Below are positions 55,007 to 64,000 of a stretch of DNA of 64,000 bases, in pieces. The stretch's first letter is position 1; every line of letters starts with the position of its first letter. This DNA comes from Nelumbo lutea (Eukaryota > Streptophyta > Magnoliopsida > Proteales > Nelumbonaceae): positions 72,388,383-72,452,382 of the forward strand of contig JAKGHH010000002.1 of the NCBI GenBank assembly GCA_022828595.1. The letters run 5' to 3'. The notes beneath the pieces are model-generated. The model was not told the origin of the DNA and did no database searches. It saw only the letters and a list, made by a program, of their open reading frames with translations. A program made the position numbers and the translations under genes.

Positions 55007-56849
55007 ATGTCGTCTAGCGTAGATAGCCTCATCGACGAGCCTGAGGTGGGTACCTCAGCTCAGGGTGGCTCTTCTGCCGCCCAGTCGTCCGATGTACAGG
55101 CGGCTTCGGGTCATCTAGCCTCCACCTCCCACCGGGGTCAGGCGCTAGATCAGTTCGGCCCTTCCATCATGACTTTGGAGAGACTCCAGGACCTCATATA
55201 GAGGTTCAAACTTCCCAGGGAGTACTCTTATAGTCTTCCTACCGGCAGTTTTCCATGAAAGCACGGTCCCGATGAGATCGTGGTCTTCAGGGAGCAACTG
55301 GTTGCCGGGCTCCGACTTCCTCTTCATCCCCTGATTGTTGAGGTGCTGGTGCACTTTAACATCACTTTGGGCCAACTTCACCCGACTTCCATAGGGAATG
55401 TGGTTGGGACCATTTCTCTTTGCTTCGATCGTTCTCTCCCTATTGACCTAGATATCCTCAGCACCATCCTGGCCATAAAGAAGAGTGCTTCGGGAACTCT
55501 CCCCGGGCACATATGGGCTTATTACCTGTCTCCCTGCCCAGGTTTTAAACTCATACATAAGCTCCCGAGTAAAGTCCCAGCCTGGAAGTGGGACTACTTC
55601 GAAGTTCGGAGCAGCACGGGGTGGCCCTTCCCTACTGACTGGAGGGTGGCCGTTCAAGACCCCGGTGTCATCCACGATGGGAAGACCAAGAAGTCACTCC
55701 AATCGTGGGCTTAGCTTGGGTTAAATTACAAGGACTTCATAGCCGAGGAGAAGCTCATCCAGGCCGACATAAGCCCGAGTAGGTTTTTCTTCACTTCGGC
55801 TCTTTTGTCCATATATTTACTTCGGGATTACTAACGTCGAGCTTCACTGCAGGTCCCATGGAGGCAGAGAAGATTGACGGTCAGAGGCTCTTCCGCCAAA
55901 TGAAGAGAAAGAAGCGCGTAGCCAAGAAGGCGCGTGTTGAGTCTCCGTAGGCCTCCACCGAGGCTTAGCCTCCACAGGCTCTGGCTCCGGAGCCCGAGCT
56001 CCCCTGTACTCAACCCGTCATCAACCTGGAGGGGGACACGGTGCCTCAGGGTCCTGAGATAGCGACAGAGCCCACCACTGAGCCTGTCGAGACCGTTGTT
56101 GGAGGTGATACAGAAGCCACCCTCGAGGCACACGCTGTAGAGGCTACAGCCCGGGCCTGCCCTGCTAATATCGCCGCCGAGGCTTCCGAGGAGTCCGCCC
56201 ACGGGCTTTGGAAGCTGAGAAGTCATCACGCGCAGCCCATACCGAGCTGAGGGCAACTCACGGTCAGATCCACCGCCTACAAAACAATGCCTCAGGTCAA
56301 AAGAGCTTTATTGAAGTGTTGTTGGCGGAGAAGAGCGAGCTGGCCCGAGACAAGGATAGACTGAGGGCCGAAGTGAACGGGTTTAAGGTCGGCCAAGAAG
56401 CCTTGAGGCTTGAGGTTGACAGTCTCAAGGCAGACCGGGACTCCCTGAAGCTCGATGTGCAAGGCCTCAAGGAAGCAAAAGGGAAGCTGGACCACGAGGT
56501 GGAGTACCTCCGAGCCGACCTCAAAGGGAAGACCGAGATCTTCTAGGATGCCCTCAAGGAGACTAAGGTTCAAGCAGTTATCAACTACGTCCAGTCTTCA
56601 GGATTTTATGATGTGATGACCGAGGCCTACTGCAAGGGCTTCAAGCTCAGCCGGTGGCTGATTAAACACCTCTACCCCAGTCTGGACACAAGCGCCATCA
56701 CCACTTCCCGGATCACCAATGACATAGTGCGTCAGTCGGCGGATGATCCGGACTCTGAGGATGAAGGCGCCAACGATGAAGCAGAGGTTGTTGGCCCGGT
56801 TACCGCCCCCGAGGAGGTCCCTGGCAAAGACAATGAGCCTCCAAAATAG
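55007..56849 (+). pseudogene. Antisense extra ORF of the Tat element (plant 'putative gypsy transposase' family), broken
   Basis: It starts at ATG 55007 (MSSSVDSLIDEPE). The first exon contains the conserved IVVFREQLVAGLRLPLHPL, ILSTILAIKKSASG and YYLSPCPGFKLI segments of the plant family Pfam calls Transposase_28 (PF04195), a domain found in gypsy-associated proteins and not a proven transposase. A candidate intron at 55779-55852 has a TACTAAC branch site and ends TGCAG. The second exon begins near MEAEKIDGQRLF, then Glu/Thr/Pro-rich sequence, a heptad-rich coiled coil at 56250-56540 (LRLEVDSLKADRDSLKLDVQ) and an acidic tail (DDPDSEDEGANDEAEVV) ending TAG at 56847-56849. Stops at 55199, 55256, 55712 and 56544 and a frameshift near 56200 disable it. 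Its role in the element is unknown. Confidence 0.85.
55779..55852 (+). other. Candidate intron of the antisense ORF
   Basis: The donor is CCGA|GTAGGT (or four bases further, GTAG|GTTTTT). A perfect TACTAAC branch sequence is at 55829-55835. The acceptor is CACTGCAG| at 55852. Coding-like sequence lies on both sides. Confidence 0.55.
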
Positions 56850-56922
56850 CTTAGTCCTTGTTTTGCAAGCTTAATCTTCTCATTTTTTTTTGTAACAAAA
56901 CCTTTTGTAATGAAATTTTCAT

Positions 56923-56928
56923 AATAAA
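56923..56928 (+). terminator. Polyadenylation signal of the antisense unit
   Basis: AATAAA lies 74 bases after the stop codon, preceded by TTTTGTAATGAAATTTTC, a typical plant 3'UTR composition. It would end the plus-strand transcript before it enters integrase. Confidence 0.55.
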
Positions 56929-57568
56929 AAAATTCACTTCGCTAAACGCTTGTGCAATTTTCTTAACTTGCTGAAGTGATCATTTTATCCTGAACTATTA
57001 GGCTATCAGGCTAATTACCCGAAGTGAGGGTTCCTCAACTGTCGTGACCCCGAACTGTATTCCAATACTTAGTAGGGGTAGCCTCATGTACATCAACGTG
57101 AGTAACATAGTAGGGTATGTGCCCGACCTGTCTGCGCCCGGTTTGAGTTGACACCAGTTGTCCTTAGCAGGTTCAACCTGTTGCATGCCAGGGCAGGCTA
57201 TGTACCACAAGGTTCTTACCCGAGCTGCCTGCGCCTTAGGCATTACAAATACTTAGCCTATGCCGATGAGGCGGCTAGGTCTTATGTGGTGTCGGGGTCT
57301 TTCATTAGCTCAGCGTTTTAGCCCTTAGGCTGGAGGAGCGGCTTATAGTCCGTTCACCTAGAGTTCACCTGTGCCGAAGAGGCAACAGGGTCTTATAGTG
57401 CTGAGACCATGTTAGCCCGGCATCTTGGCCCTTAGGCTCTGGGAGTGGCTCGTAGCCTACTCAGTTGTTACAGGTAATACTGTCTTAAGTTGACAATATT
57501 TCATGCCCGAGGTACCTGTCTTCCTTCGAGGGTTTCGAGCTCGTATGTTTCTTCCCCGAGCACTCGTT
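56929..57568. other. Spacer between the antisense unit and integrase
   Basis: It contains repeated GCC..TTAGGCTGGAGGAGCGGCTTATAG / CTTAGGCTCTGGGAGTGGCTCGTAG units (near 57310-57350 and 57420-57455) and a TCTTATxGTG pair, an imperfect tandem duplication of about 105 bp. No coding sequence was recognised. Confidence 0.5.
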
Positions 57569-58507
57569 TCACTCGGTAAAGTCCTTCCCGTTGGACCCGA
57601 GCTTGCCAGCGCCGGACTCAAGTACGATAACTTTACGTAGGACCAGGTCACCGACGCGGAGGTTTCGCTTCTTGACCCTGGTGTTATAGTATCGAGCTAC
57701 TCTTTGTTGGTAAGCTGCAGTCCTGATGTACGCAAGGTCCCTTACTTTGTCGAGGAGACCGAGGTTGGTACGTAGCTCGTCCTCATTCGTCTTATCATTG
57801 TATGCTTCCGATCGCAGCGTAGGTACTTCAATTTCTGTCGGGATAACTACTTCGGTGCCGTAGGTGAGGTTGAAGGGAGTCTCTTCTGTGACGGTTTTCT
57901 TCGTGGTTCGGTAAGCCCATAGAACACTGGGTAGCTCGTCTGCCCACAATCCTTTAGCTCGGTCCAAACGTGCCTTCAACCCGCGGAGGATGGCTCTATT
58001 TGTGAGTTCTGCTTGACCGTTTGCTTGAGGGTCTGCGTCTGAAGTGAAATTCTGTCAGATTCCCATGTCTTGGCACCAGTTCTGAAATTTGATGTCCTCG
58101 AACTGTTTGCCGTTGTCAGAAATCAGCACCCGAGGTAACCCGAAGCGGCACACAATGTTCTTCCAAAAGAAGTTTTGGACGTTCCGGGCTGTGATTGTTA
58201 CAAGAGGTTCAACTTCTACCCACTTGGTGAAACAATCCACTGCTACTACTAAGAACTTCCTCTGGCCTGCCGCTGGCGGGAACGATCCAAGTATGTCGAT
58301 GCCCCATTGTGCGAAAGGCCATGGGCTGGTGAGATACTTGAGGTCGACAGCAGGTTGGTGGTGGATATTGGCATGCTTCTGGCATTTGTCACATTTTCTG
58401 ACGAGATCGACAGCATCTGCCTTCATTGTTGGCCAATAATACCCCTGTCGTAGTGCTTTTTGGGCTTGGGCCCTGCCCCCCCAAGTGTCCGCTGCACAGA
58501 CCTTCAT
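57569..58507 (-). pseudogene. Tat integrase
   Basis: The minus strand has a zinc-binding region with CDKCQKHANIHH (the first His of HHCC is lost at DTWGGRAQA), then the core with WGIDILGSFP (first Asp), LISDNGKQF (second Asp) and GQAELTNRAIL (Glu). After that comes the C-terminal ELPSVLWAYRTT, TPFNLTYGTEVVIP and RVKKRNLRVGDLVLRK. A TGA at about 58050 breaks the frame between the second Asp and the Glu. All three catalytic residues remain. Confidence 0.9.
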
Positions 58508-58709
58508 GAGTGTCGTAGAGTACGAGCTCGGCTTCAGTAGGTTGCAATCATCGCAAGTAGGGGAGCGTGTAGGATCTCTAGTACAACCATTCGTCCATTA
58601 TGACGTATTTGGTTGCCTGGCGCTCTACCCTTCTGACCGCATTGCGATCTGCAGGGAGGGTTCCATGTAGCAAGAAGCTCGCGAGTGGGTCAATCCAACT
58701 CGGCTTTGC

Positions 58710-59120
58710 TTAAATGACAGGAGTGACCTCCTCTGCCCCCCTGAGAATGCTAGGTCGAGGCAGGTCCTCAATGTACACGGTTCTCATAGTGATATCACTG
58801 GTGCTGGCTAACCTGGATAGGGCATCGGCCTCAACGTTCTCTGACCTCGGGATTTGCCTGATGAAGTGTGACTGGAAGTTGAGCAGGGTCTCTCTGACTT
58901 TGGCTAAGTAGGTGACCATGGTTGGCTCGCGAGCTTCGTATTCGCCAGTGGCCTGGTTGACCACGAGCTGGGAGTCGCTGCAGATAACGATATGCTTGGC
59001 TTTTACTTCTCTGGCCAAAGCTAGTCCAGCTATCAATGCCTCGTATTCCGCTTCATTGTTGGATACCGCGAACTCGAAGCGTAGCGCGTACTCCAATTTT
59101 GTGCCACTTGGACCGTGCAT
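58710..59120 (-). pseudogene. Second (archaeal-type) RNase H of the Tat element
   Basis: Motifs are FAVSNNEAEYEALIAGL, IVICSDSQLVVNQATGEYEA and PRSENVEADALSRLAS. This is the additional RNase H that defines Tat elements, located between the ordinary RNase H and integrase. It is open within this stretch but not joined in frame to its neighbours. Confidence 0.88.
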
Positions 59121-59378
59121 AACTATTCTGGCTCCGCTGCCCTGTTGGTTCGAGGAGCCATCTACATGAAGGATCTAGGGCTCCTCATCCCAATTCGTGC
59201 TTGGCCAGACTAAGAGAGATGCCACACTGGCTACTACCTCACGGGGCTCAGACTCAACCGGCCTAGGAGCTTCGAGCTCACCCGAACTGGGGACCTCGTG
59301 CTCAACCTGCCTGGGGACTTTATAGCTAAATGTGCACTCGGCGATGAAATCTGCTAAGGCTTGGGCCTTAATAGCAGT

Positions 59379-60516
59379 TCACAGCTTGTACTGGAGGTTG
59401 TACTCGCTGAGCTCAACGACCCACTTCGTCAATCGACCAGAGACCTCGGGCTTAAGTAAGACTTGCCTCAGTGGTTTGTCGATGAGGACGATAACAGTAT
59501 GAGCCCGGAAGTACGGGCGGAGCTTCCGAGCTGTGATTACTAGTGCGTATGCTAGCTTTTCTATCTTCGGATATCTCGTCTCTACTCCCTGCAATACTTT
59601 ACTAACATAATAGATGGGTCGTTGGACCCAATCTACTTCCTTTATTAGTACCGAACTAACCACTTCATCGCTTGCCGAGAGGTACAGTTCTAGAACATCG
59701 CCCACCTCGGGTCGGGTTAAGATCAGCACACTAGAGAGGTATTTCTTTAGCTTATCAAACATGAGCTGGTAGTCTTGGGTCCATTCGAACCCTTTGGTCT
59801 TAATTGCCTTAAAAAATGGCAGACAGCGGTCCATCGGCTTGGACATGAAGCAGTTTAGGGCAGCTACGCGACCATTCAACCTCTGAACCTCCTTCAACTT
59901 CCGGGGTGGTTTCATATCTAAGATGGCCTTAATCTTATCCGGGTTGGCCTCAATGTCGTGCTGGTTAGCGATGTATCCTAGGAATTTACCCGAGGTAACA
60001 CTGAAGACACACTTGTTTGGATTCAACTTCATGTTAAACCGTCTCAGAATTTGGAAGACAGGATGTAAATCTTGTATTAATTCATGTGAGAACTGAGTTT
60101 TGACAACCATGTTGTCTACATAACACTTATTTTCTACCAATTAATGGCTCAAATAATTTATTTACAAGCCTTTAAAAGGTTGCCCCAACGTTTTTCAACC
60201 CAAAGGGCATAACCTTGTAACAATATAGACCAAACTCTGCGATGAAGGCAGTCTTTTCTTCGTCCGCCGGGTCCATCCTGATTTGGTTATAGCCCGAATA
60301 GGCGTCTAAGAAACTCAGCAACTCGTGCCCTGAGGTCGTGTCCACCAAACGGTCGATTCTGGGGAGTAGGAAGCAGTCTTTTGGGCAGGCCCGGTTTAGG
60401 TCGATGTAGTCGACGCACATGCGCCACTTGCTGTTAGCCTTCTTTACCAGCACGGGGTTGGCTACCCAGCTCGGGTAATGGACTTCTCTTATGAAGTCGG
60501 CTGCGAGGAGCTTCAC
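59379..60516 (-). pseudogene. Tat reverse transcriptase and first RNase H
   Basis: The N-terminal RT part (60172-60516) has WRMCVDYIDLNRACPKD and LLSFLDAYSGYNQI. After a frame break the active-site box reads CYVDNMVVK, where the family has YVDD, so one catalytic Asp is replaced by Asn. LNPNKCVFSVTSGKFLGY and the degenerate RNase H (LYLSASDEVVSSVLI, RPIYYVSKVLQGVETRYP, LRPYFRAHTVIVLID) follow. Confidence 0.92.
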
Positions 60517-61152
60517 GACCTCCTCGTCGATTGATTTCCATCACTCCGGGGCTAAGTTGCGTTTCTTCTGTCTAATGGGCCTAACTACAGGATCAGTATT
60601 AAGCTTGTGAATTATAAGGTCAAGGTTTATACCGGGCATCTCTGCCGTGGACCATGCAAAAATATCTAAGTTTTGAAGTAAGAAACTTACCAGTTCAAAT
60701 CGTAGAGGTTTCTAGACGGAAGCACCGATCTGAAGCGTCCAAGCTGGGTCTGCTGCCGAAGTCGGAACATCGATTGTTTCTTCCGTGGGTGTAGCTCATT
60801 CTTCACCTTGCTCTGTAGGCCGCTCCAGTTCGAGGTCGTCGACCACTGGTCTTTCCCTTTAGGGCGGCGACATTGCACTTGCGGGACTCAAGCTGGTCGC
60901 CCCGCGCTACCCCCACACCGAAGTCTGTAGGGAACTTCATTGCCAAATGATAAGTGGAGACCACCGCCCGTAGGACATGGGTGATCAGCCGACCTATTAT
61001 GGCATTGTCGCGACCACCAGGAAGTCGTGGTTGAGTCTGACTACGCAGGGCCATGTGCCGACTTCCACAGGTACTGTTACTTTCCCAAGGGGCCTGACCT
61101 CTTTTCCACTGAAGCCCACCAATGGAGTGTTCACGGGCCTCAAGTCACTTCA

Positions 61153-61776
61153 CTACAACTGAAGCTGGTCGAGCGTGACTTTGAAGAGAATATCTGCCAA
61201 GCTACCTGAGTCAACGAGGACGCGCCTGACCTCGAAGTCGTTGATCCTTAGCTTTATGGCAAGCGCGTCGTCGTGAGGGTAGTGGACCCCTCGCGCATCG
61301 TCCTCCGTGAAGAAGATTGGTTCTTCTATCTTTGGCCGCTTCGGAGGATTTTGTTCTTCCCTAGAAGCTTCGCGAACTAACGTCCAAGCTGTTGTTGAGG
61401 TACAACCTGCAACGATCGAGCCTCCCACTATCACGTGGATGGTGCCCCGAACCGGTCTCTCTTCCGGAGGCTGCCTCTGCGGCTGTTCGGCCGGCTTGTT
61501 GCTGGACTCAGGAGCATTCTTACCATGCTCCCCTTGCCGACCTGCCTTATTATTATTATTGTTATTATTTTGTACAAAATTCATTAAATATCCACGACGG
61601 ATGAGCTCCTTTATCTCGTCACAGAGGTTCTTACAATTTTCGGTATTGTGACCGTGATCTCTGTGAAAACTATAGTACAAGTTCTTATTTCTCTCATTGG
61701 GATTCCCCCTCAGGCGGGGTGGCCACTTCACATACGAGGCATCCTTGATTGCCATCAGGATTTTGGCCCGCTTCAC
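61153..61776 (-). pseudogene. Tat gag C-terminus and protease
   Basis: The zinc knuckle region reads YYSFHRDHGHNTENC, with the first Cys changed to Tyr. A run of Asn (NNNNNNN), a Gln/Pro-rich linker, and the protease site VLVDSGSLADILF follow (family D-S-G-S-S-A-D). 60517-61152 continues pol on this strand but is broken. Confidence 0.88.
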
Positions 61777-62978
61777 GTTTAGTGGGGTGTAATCAATTCG
61801 GTCTGCTATAGGGGCTCGGAACGACTGACCCGTCTTTGCCCCCCATGCTGCATCCTTTTTCTTTCGGCTGTCCCCTTGGCTGGAAGGCTCTCCTTCTCTC
61901 TTCCTCTTCTCGGGCTTGCCCTCGCCCTTCAGTTTGCGGGCACTGCTTACTGGTGACGAAGTGGGACGTGAAGGCTTGTGCGAACTGCGCCCAACTTCTT
62001 ATCTATCCGGGTGCTAGGTTCCAGTACCATGTGCGGGCCACTCCTCTGAAAGTGGTGGAGAAGGCCACGCACATGCATGACTCACTGGCTCTTGCCAGGT
62101 GCATCTACGACTGGAAGGCGTGTACATGATCATTTGGGTCAAACAACCCATCGTACTTGTCGAGAGGGGGGAGCTTGAAGTCCTTAGGCATTGGAACAGC
62201 CAGGAGCTTGAAAGACAGGGGGGATGGAATTGAAAGGAGGGGAGCCTTAACTTCGCCCGAGCTTACCTCTTCTCTGCCTCCGAGCTTGTGCAGGAAGTAG
62301 CTCGGGCCATTGGTGATGGCTGCTTGGAGTCTGCAGCCAGGATCTCGAACCGGTTCTCCAGAAACGGGGTTTCAAACTTTGACTGCCAAGGTGATGTAGA
62401 CTTGGCGAGTTGGGGTCCTCCCGACCTGCCCGCCCGCGGTGAGATCGGGGTGGCCAGTTTTCTTGTCTGCCGCAGGAGGAGGCCTGGCTCTTAGGGGTGT
62501 TTTGGGAGGCTTCTCCTTGGCGAGAAGGGCGTTCATCCTGGCGGCGGGACCTAGCTCGCTGTGAGGCTGGGTGCCGAGGAGGGAGCTGTGGCTGAAACTA
62601 AGGCTGAGGCAACTGAGGGAATTGCTATTGATAATGCTACTAGGAGACGTGGTGCAGCACTTGCTGCTAGTAAAGCTGGTGTTGCTAGAGCTGCTGCACT
62701 TGGGCTTGCATGGCCCGCATGCATTGCATCAAATCGTTGAGCTGGTTCTGGCTAGTCGCTAGAGGGACGACGGTTGGTTCAGCAAAGGTCGTTTCAACAG
62801 AGAGGGGAAGGGGAACACCCATAAGCGTCGTTGCTCGCGGTACATTCAAGCTAGGGACTCCGTCCACCGAGAGGGGAATGGTGAACTGCCCAATGCAAAC
62901 CGTGGGAACCTGGGGTTGTTCCCTGGTGTTATCCACCTCCATGCTACGTCCGGCATTGCTTGAAGAAAGCATGAACAC
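61777..62978 (-). pseudogene. Tat gag N-terminal part
   Basis: The first frame (62685-62978) contains QNQLNDLMQCMRAMQAQVQQL, a typical Tat gag start. The capsid-like middle is present only as short frame-shifted pieces. Plus-strand frames through this region are shadows. Confidence 0.7.
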
Positions 62979-63035
62979 TGAGTTTCAAAGAAGAAAGAAC
63001 TGTGATGGTTTAGGGGAAGGCTTTTAGAAGCGATT

Positions 63036-63051
63036 CCCACAGACGGTGCCA
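63036..63051 (-). other. Primer-binding site of the Tat element
   Basis: The minus strand reads TGGCACCGTCTGTGGG two bases from the 5' LTR. It is close to the TGGCGCCGT-type sites of many plant gypsy elements. The exact tRNA was not determined. Confidence 0.7.
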
Positions 63052-63053
63052 AA

Positions 63054-63912
63054 TGATGGTGCGCAATCCGGTCATTCCTATCTGGCACTTGCGTGGCTCC
63101 TGAAAGGTACCTGAGATGGAGAAGGAGAAGAATCCCCGGGGGCTTGCCCGGCGGGAACACTCCGACGGTTAAGTTAGTATTCTGTGGAAGAAGCAAGGAG
63201 AGGATCAAGGCTAAGAGTGCAGATAACGCGAGTGATAGAAGTTACCTCTGTTCTTTGAGAGTAGGCTCCTTATAACAGAATTCCGTTGCATCAGGCCCAC
63301 TGGCCTCTAATAGGGCAGGTATAACCGCCACTGTCAGCCTGCCGCAGCCGTTACAAGTAGGGCTGAGGTGGCACGCGCGGGCCGTCATTGTAGGGTACGT
63401 GCCTGTCAGGTGTAAGGCACCCTCTAAAGGTGACAGGCACGACACTGTCTTACGAGAGACGTGGTTGTTGTCCCCAGATTTGTCGAGTACCATGGTCGGG
63501 CAGGAGATCTTCCTGCGATATGCTGAACTGCTCTTTCGCGAGTTACCCTGTGCTGGGCTATCCCGCAAACGGCGAGCTGCCTATGGCAAGCTATGCCGAG
63601 GTGTCTTCACCTCGAGGTACCTAGAGGCGGATCGGGGTGTTCCTGTCTGGGAGTGGCTTGAGATTCATTGGGAGGAGCTCGGGTATTAGGAAAGGTCAGG
63701 GGGCCCCGAGCTCAGAGGCAGCTTGGGGTGCCTTAGCCTCGGGAAGAGGTGTAGGCTAGGTGACTCCCGACGAGTAGCATATCCCGCTGAGTTCAGACCT
63801 TCTTTCCGAGTTGCGACTACACTTGTTGTGTTGTCACGTTAAGTCATCACTTGAGCAAGGTCACGCCTACGTATACTCATGATATGTGGTCAGGCCAAAT
63901 CACCCTCCATCA
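63054..63912 (-). repeat. 5' LTR of the Tat element (right copy)
   Basis: It runs from TGATGGTGCGCAATCC to CACCCTCCATCA. Most differences from the left copy are C/T or G/A, as expected from decay of methylated cytosines. Plus-strand frames in it are not genes. Confidence 0.93.
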
Positions 63913-64000
63913 ATACCCATAATACAACAGGTAAGTCCATCCATATTCAACTCTTTTAATTTGACCCAACAGGTTAGTCCATCCATATTCAACCTCCATT
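63913..64000. repeat. Right flank: short direct repeat
   Basis: CAACAGGTAAGTCCATCCATATTCAAC and CAACAGGTTAGTCCATCCATATTCAAC are an imperfect pair about 40 bases apart. The left flank of the Tat element ends in similar TTGACCCAACTGGATATC, so the element seems to have landed in one repetitive sequence. Confidence 0.5.

Larger units (their letters stand above)
53682..63912 (-). mobile_element. Tat-type Ty3/gypsy element (10.2 kb) with an antisense extra gene
   Basis: Two LTRs (821 and 859 bp, about nine bases in ten identical) flank a minus-strand gag-protease-RT-RNase H-second RNase H-integrase order. A separate plus-strand coding unit (54818-56930) lies between integrase and the 3' LTR. The second, archaeal-type RNase H and an extra antisense ORF are known traits of the Tat lineage (for example Grande). 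Terminal bases are TGATGG...CCATCA. The 5-bp target duplication is imperfect (ATATC on the left, AATACC on the right, matching 4 of 5 with a one-base shift). Higher GC than the surroundings marks it out. Frameshifts, stops and an RT active-site change make it inactive. Confidence 0.93.

Noticed and set aside
55831..56573. Long minus-strand frames opposite the antisense ORF
   Set aside because: They mirror the GC-rich codon pattern of the plus-strand frame. The plus strand has the recognisable domain, coiled coil and promoter.
61307..62494. Plus-strand frames over Tat gag and protease
   Set aside because: Shadows of the minus-strand gag/protease, which carries the zinc knuckle and DSGS site.
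1..64000. CRISPR array, bacterial operon or phage-like system
   Set aside because: No regularly spaced short repeats with unique spacers, no Shine-Dalgarno operons. All coding remains are plant-type.

Overview
This window is nuclear DNA from a flowering plant. It holds a calcium-dependent protein kinase exon, an intronless P-class PPR gene, a split and decayed stomatin-like gene with introns, and dense nested plant transposons (Ty3/gypsy, Ty1/copia, L1-like and RTE-like LINEs, hAT-, Tourist- and Mutator-type non-autonomous elements). The species cannot be named from the sequence. All three host loci lie on the minus strand. No tRNA, rRNA or CRISPR was seen.

Layout. 1-6558: a minus-strand Ty3/gypsy element that runs off the left edge. 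A LINE (2858-4268) and a hAT-like MITE (4721-5567) sit inside its gag. Its 5' LTR ends in what should be the first intron of a group-I CDPK gene, whose first coding exon is 6821-7691 and whose leader and promoter run to about 8720. The later CDPK exons would lie beyond the left edge. 8720-20950: AT-rich intergenic DNA packed with MITEs, tandem duplications and a compound microsatellite. 20985-22860: a diverged second copy of the CDPK upstream region without the coding exon, interrupted by a solo LTR. 22861-27118: more MITEs and an L1-like LINE end carrying two MITEs.

27277-37769: exons of a degenerate mitochondrial stomatin-like (band 7/SPFH) gene on the minus strand. They are in the right order with splice sites, but carry stops and frameshifts. 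Its largest intron now contains a complete but dead 5.3-kb Ty1/copia element (29911-35220, perfect TSD GAACT), and another intron holds a solo LTR with perfect TSD CATAA. 38130-42912: an RTE LINE fragment, then a rearranged copia element whose two terminal repeats do not match, with a MITE inside. 42913-44660: a duplicated LINE-ORF1-like block hit by a 283-bp LINE with a 17-bp TSD. 44740-47127: an intact PPR gene (795 aa), the only complete host gene in the window. 47418-53681: small MITEs, a 206-bp tandem repeat, and a Mutator-type long-TIR element with a 9-bp TSD.

53682-63912: a nearly full-length 10.2-kb Ty3/gypsy element of the Tat type on the minus strand (gag, protease, RT, two RNase H domains, integrase). 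On the opposite strand, between pol and the 3' LTR, it carries an additional gene-like unit with its own TATA box, intron and polyadenylation signal. This antisense unit is the most system-like object in the window. Both it and the gag-pol are now broken by point mutations.

How the parts relate: the host genes do not form a pathway. The dominant story is transposon layering, for which target-site duplications give a relative order, followed by decay dominated by C-to-T/G-to-A changes.
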